A stretch of DNA of 64,000 nucleotides, taken from Antitrichia curtipendula (Eukaryota > Streptophyta > Bryopsida > Hypnales > Leucodontaceae). A program made the position numbers and the translations under genes. Position 1 is the stretch's first letter. Each line of letters starts with the position of its first letter. The stretch is from contig OX579633.1 of NCBI GenBank assembly GCA_951230915.1, positions 3,224,001 to 3,288,000 on the forward strand, in the 5' to 3' direction. Positions 60,461-64,000 of the stretch are shown here, one piece after another. The notes beneath the pieces are model-generated. The model saw only the letters and a program-made list of their open reading frames with translations. It ran no database searches and had not been told where the DNA came from.

Positions 60461-62832
60461 CATGATAGTCAATTTCGTTAAAATGGTGCTATTCCGCTAC
60501 TTTGGTAGTTTTTACAGTTCAGATTGGGTGGTCTGAAGCCCTAGATGTCTAAAATCTACACCCATCTTAGATGTCACTTTTACGGTTCAAACCGCATGGG
60601 CTAAAATCTATAATAGTTCAAGATTTTTGAAATCTATACTTGTCCTAGATGGCACTTTCACAGTCCGTACCGGGCGGTCTCAAAATGGCAGACGGAATAC
60701 CGCGGTTTTAACGAAAATTCCCATCATGCAAAATTTCCCGTACGATTCAACCTCCGATGATTGGTACTCAGTGAAAAACCAACAGGTTGAAGCTGATGAA
60801 ATTTCGAGCATGTAAGTTTGAATTTGTTTTGTAGTTCTTGCATTCTCACTAGCAGTTGTCATCCAAAGCTTGCGAGTCTGATCTCATCGATGATTGTGAG
60901 CTCTCTGCAAGTTACTGACGAATCGCTCGTTCACTAGGCGGAGTGGATATGCAGACCGTCATGAGCAGGTGGTTCGTCTGGGACAGTCATGGAATCCCAA
61001 TCACCATGGACTGTACACGATGCTCGATGTGCAGCAGGACCAGGTGGTGAACAGGTAGTGCAGGTCTGCAAGAAAGACTGTGTGATCGCTTACTGGAGCG
61101 TGGCAGGATCATCGATATCTTCAGCTAGACAGTGCAAGGCAGTGATCGACTCTAGTGTACGCACTTGTAGATCTACAGTAGGTGATCGATTACTAGTGCA
61201 GATCATCAATATCATTTTGTGTAGGCGATTGATTACTAGTGCATGGATTTGGAGCATGTGGATCTGGTTCATTAACCCATAAACACCGCTAAGGATGTTT
61301 TCCGGCCAGTGAATGACAAAGAATCTCTCCATGCAAGACAGAAGTGCAACTAGTCATCTTCCAGATTTTATGTGAAGAGGGAAGATCTTCTACAGTAGTT
61401 TGACTTCCAATGAGTGCTTTTGCATTTTTTTAATCCAAAACAAATCATTTCCACGGTGACCAGCTTGTTGTTCAAGGGTTAATATGTGATGTTGGCCTTT
61501 AGCTGAACTTGATTATAACTTACGGAAGTATTATTCAAACTACTTAGTTACTTATTATTTTGCCCATAGCCACATTCTGTTGATTTGAAATGCTTCGTTG
61601 CCAAGAAATCTCTTTGATTTTGATCGCCTCCTAAACTGCTTGTATGTGAATGTTGTATCCACTTTGGAGTGCAGCTAGTTGTTGTTTTTTTGTTTCATTT
61701 TAAACAAATGAAACAGAATTTCATTGCACAGGGATTCAAATAGAAAGCCTGTTTGAGTAATTTGCCATATGGATCATTACACTAAATTTTTTGTGTAGCC
61801 AAAGTTAATTTCAAATAATTTTTGCTATAGCCCACTGTTATTTAGTCACTGAAGTAATTACTGTAGCCAAAATTTCAAGGTCTGAATAAAACCAGAAAAA
61901 TCACTGTTCACAATACAATAAACCACCGTCCCTCCCAATCATTGGACTCAGCGGAGAAGGTGAAAGAACCACAAGGTGAGAACTTATAAGAGCTGGAAAA
62001 AATACCTTTATGGACAAAATAAGATCTCTTTGTGCACAAAGAAAATTACTCTCGAGGATGAACAGCACATTGTTAAGAATGCGATGAAGCCAGCTAGGGA
62101 TAAAAAAAAATTACAGAAAGAAATGAGTAATCCTTTAACATAATCCCACGCTTATAGAGTTTTCAACCTCACTTAATTTATAAAAAAAAGCACCTCAAAA
62201 AAACAATTCAAAAAGGAAGCTTTCCAGCCCTGCAGATTCAATCAGGGTCATCAATTTCCTGAACAATTTTAGATCGACCTCTACTCCCCCACATTGGCAA
62301 AATTAAAGGATGACACTATCAGCGCACTGTGTTGGAAGCGTATATACCAGGAACACCGTAACAATGATCTGAACAGGCACTGTACAGGGAAGGTTTGATA
62401 AGAAGAATTGTGATTGCAACTACCATCCTAAACTCTCCGAAATAAATGTCTCATCTGGCATAAACAAGTCATGTCATATTTGGAAGCTTCTCTGACCTAA
62501 CATGTAATAGATTTGCAGCAGAGCTGCAAAGCCAAGAATAGGACTTGTTTGTCAAGTCCTCAAACTTGATGACTCGTATGCATTCTATTTTGCCTATCAG
62601 CCTACATATTCGTAGACGGAAGAAAAGAGGGAGGAAGCACTGGAAGGCAATAGAGCCCTCAAGAAGGTCCAAACTGACCGTAAACCTCTAGTCACTGGTT
62701 GTTATACAGGAAATCTTCGCTAAGGTATCTTCAATCCAGTTCTGGGTGACCAATACCAGTGCACCATCTAAAATTGAGAAGAGGAACATGGCTTTTCAGT
62801 GAAAGTAGGGGCACGCACTTCGTGCACACTAA
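60461..62832. other. Intergenic DNA and 3' flank of the HECT gene
   Basis: At about 60500-60690 a block containing 'tagatg(t/g)cactttcac' is repeated in tandem with divergence. At 60880-61280 composition is balanced, with repeated 'gtgatcgattactagtgca' motifs, but no gene is recognised. About 62300-62832 is probably the 3' UTR of the HECT gene on the minus strand. Confidence 0.4.
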
Positions 62833-63916
62833 TTATCGAAGCTGGAACTGGTTTCCTGTCTCAAAGATGGCAGTAATAAGATTTTTGTTCAATTCTTCAT
62901 ATGAATCATAGTCGGGAAGTATCAGTTCGTTGAAGCATGTGTGCGCCTGTAGAAATCACGAACATGGCCATTCACAGTCAAACACTAATCTCAGTAATAA
63001 CATTTACTTCCCTACTTCAACCACACAAGATGAAGCACTAACAGGAGAAAGAGATAAGCGAGGATTGTTACAGGAGACGGCATACTCACTTTTTCTCTAC
63101 CGGATCAAGTGATTTATTTCGAAGGATTAGAAGCAAATTGATATGACTTGTAATATCACTAAACTAAAGGCATTAATGATGGGCACATAGCCATAGATAT
63201 TGTGTCGGAACAAATATATTTACCTGAGGTAACCTTGTCGAGTCTGACACGCGAACGATATGGAACATTCTTAAACCTTCACTACCTCGCAAGCCCTGTG
63301 GCCACAAAACGATTGCAAATAAGATACAAGTCACATAGTTTACAGTTCCCGCATGCTGGCCAACACACAAAAAAAATCTGCAATTCACATATTGAAAAAA
63401 TTCAAGGTGAAAAGGTGGTACCTTGAAGCCTTCTGGATATGGCACCTGCTCATACATATCCCCCAAAGAAAAAATTAGCTACCTCTGCTTAAAGCTATTC
63501 AACATACAAAACCTGAAAGAGAGAAGCAGTGAAGATGTACTTGAAATAAAAAAACTAATACGATTGGAGAATTCTGAAATTTCACCTTCGATGTACCAGT
63601 TACAAACTGCAGCAGCCTGGCCCGCATTTCCTGATCCCAAGATTCGACCAACTGTAAAACGAAGAGTAAATTAACATCGGATAGAAAGTTCCCTCATAAA
63701 TCCGGTGACTAATGGCAGCTACTAAGAAAATAGATTTTAAAACCTTGTTCAACAAGGTTTAGTGATCTTACACATCCATGTCAGCTGCAAAAAAATACCA
63801 ATATGCAAATGCACTTAAGAAGTAGACACGAATGTATCATTACCTGCCAGAACCACCTAATTACATGACAGTCCGGAGAGTCGTTGAATCCCGCCTTGTA
63901 TACTGTATTTTTCCTC
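62833..63916 (-). CDS. HECT-type E3 ubiquitin ligase, C-terminal exons (partial)
   Basis: HECT ligases take ubiquitin from an E2 onto a catalytic Cys and pass it to the substrate. Five exons join in frame with consensus splice sites: 63916-63844, 63651-63586, 63445-63422, 63295-63224 and 62946-62833. They read 'YKAGFNDSPDCHVIRWFWQ', 'LVESWDQEMRARLLQFVTGT', 'VPYPEGFK', 'GLRGSEGLRMFHIVRVSDST' and 'AHTCFNELILPDYDSYEELN', ending 'QFQLR' and stop. This is the HECT C-lobe. The active-site Cys is in 'AHTCFN' at 62940-62932. The third exon is a 24-nt microexon. The acceptor of the first listed exon is the least sure. The N-lobe and the rest of the protein lie beyond the right edge. The subfamily cannot be told from this part. 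No lesion is visible. Confidence 0.88.
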
Positions 63917-64000
63917 CTATAGAGCCACTCGTTCCATCAATAAATGAGTTGAAACAAATGAGCAGTGAGCTGGATTTTGCAATTATCGGTTAAGATAACC

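Noticed and set aside
60880..61330. Possible structured RNA with repeated 'gtgatcgattactagtgca'
   Set aside because: Repeats are visible, but no known RNA fold or conserved motif could be recognised.
1..64000. LTR retrotransposons, LINEs, rRNA genes and CRISPR arrays
   Set aside because: No reverse transcriptase, gag or integrase motifs, no paired LTRs, no rRNA sequence and no regularly spaced repeats were recognised by reading.

Overview
The window looks like nuclear DNA of a green plant, probably a non-seed plant or streptophyte relative, though the species cannot be fixed from sequence alone. The evidence is: introns with GT..AG borders; a PHT1-type phosphate transporter relic; a NEET gene whose N-terminus looks like a plastid transit peptide; a CDIN1-type nuclease; a HECT ubiquitin ligase; a nuclear tRNA-Gly; and a TTTAGGG telomere-type motif. 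Most of the 64 kb is AT-rich, gene-poor DNA made of short non-autonomous transposons.

Layout. 1-19 kb: AT-rich repeats (piggyBac-like TTAA elements, a foldback element, a MITE cluster at 9.8-10.7 kb) and an unrecognised, partly gene-like stretch at 10.9-14.1 kb. 19.4-20.0 kb: a duplicated segment in which one copy carries a foldback insertion and the other preserves the empty site. 22.9-25.3 kb: a broken PHT1 phosphate transporter. 28.8-30.6 kb: an intact four-exon CDIN1 gene, then tRNA-Gly(GCC) at 31.0 kb. 36.0-37.2 kb: a two-exon NEET gene on the minus strand. 57.5-60.5 kb: a dead hAT-like transposase. 62.8-63.9 kb: the last exons of a HECT E3 ligase on the minus strand, running off the right edge.

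The outstanding feature is a 14.8-kb DNA transposon at 38836-53640. It has 32-bp terminal inverted repeats with one mismatch and candidate 5-bp target-site duplications (ACTAT/ATTAT). It carries three multi-exon genes. The plus-strand gene (49381-53052) encodes a large DDE-type transposase. Its catalytic core keeps the RAG1/Transib layout: the D-D spacing, the CxxC after the second D, and the block H-x4-H-x13-W-x3-G-x-E, at nearly the spacings I recall for RAG1 D600, D708, C727/C730, H937/H942, W956, G960 and E962. Two minus-strand genes start with the same MPPKNK residues. One encodes a RING-finger/coiled-coil protein of about 734 residues with no visible lesion. The other encodes an unrecognised protein of about 405 residues with two in-frame stops. 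The transposase has frameshifts and a nonsense codon, so this copy looks dead. A RAG1-like transposase, a separate RING protein and a third protein in one plant TIR element is the best candidate here for an undescribed system.

All exon borders were read by eye from frames and splice consensus. No similarity search was run.
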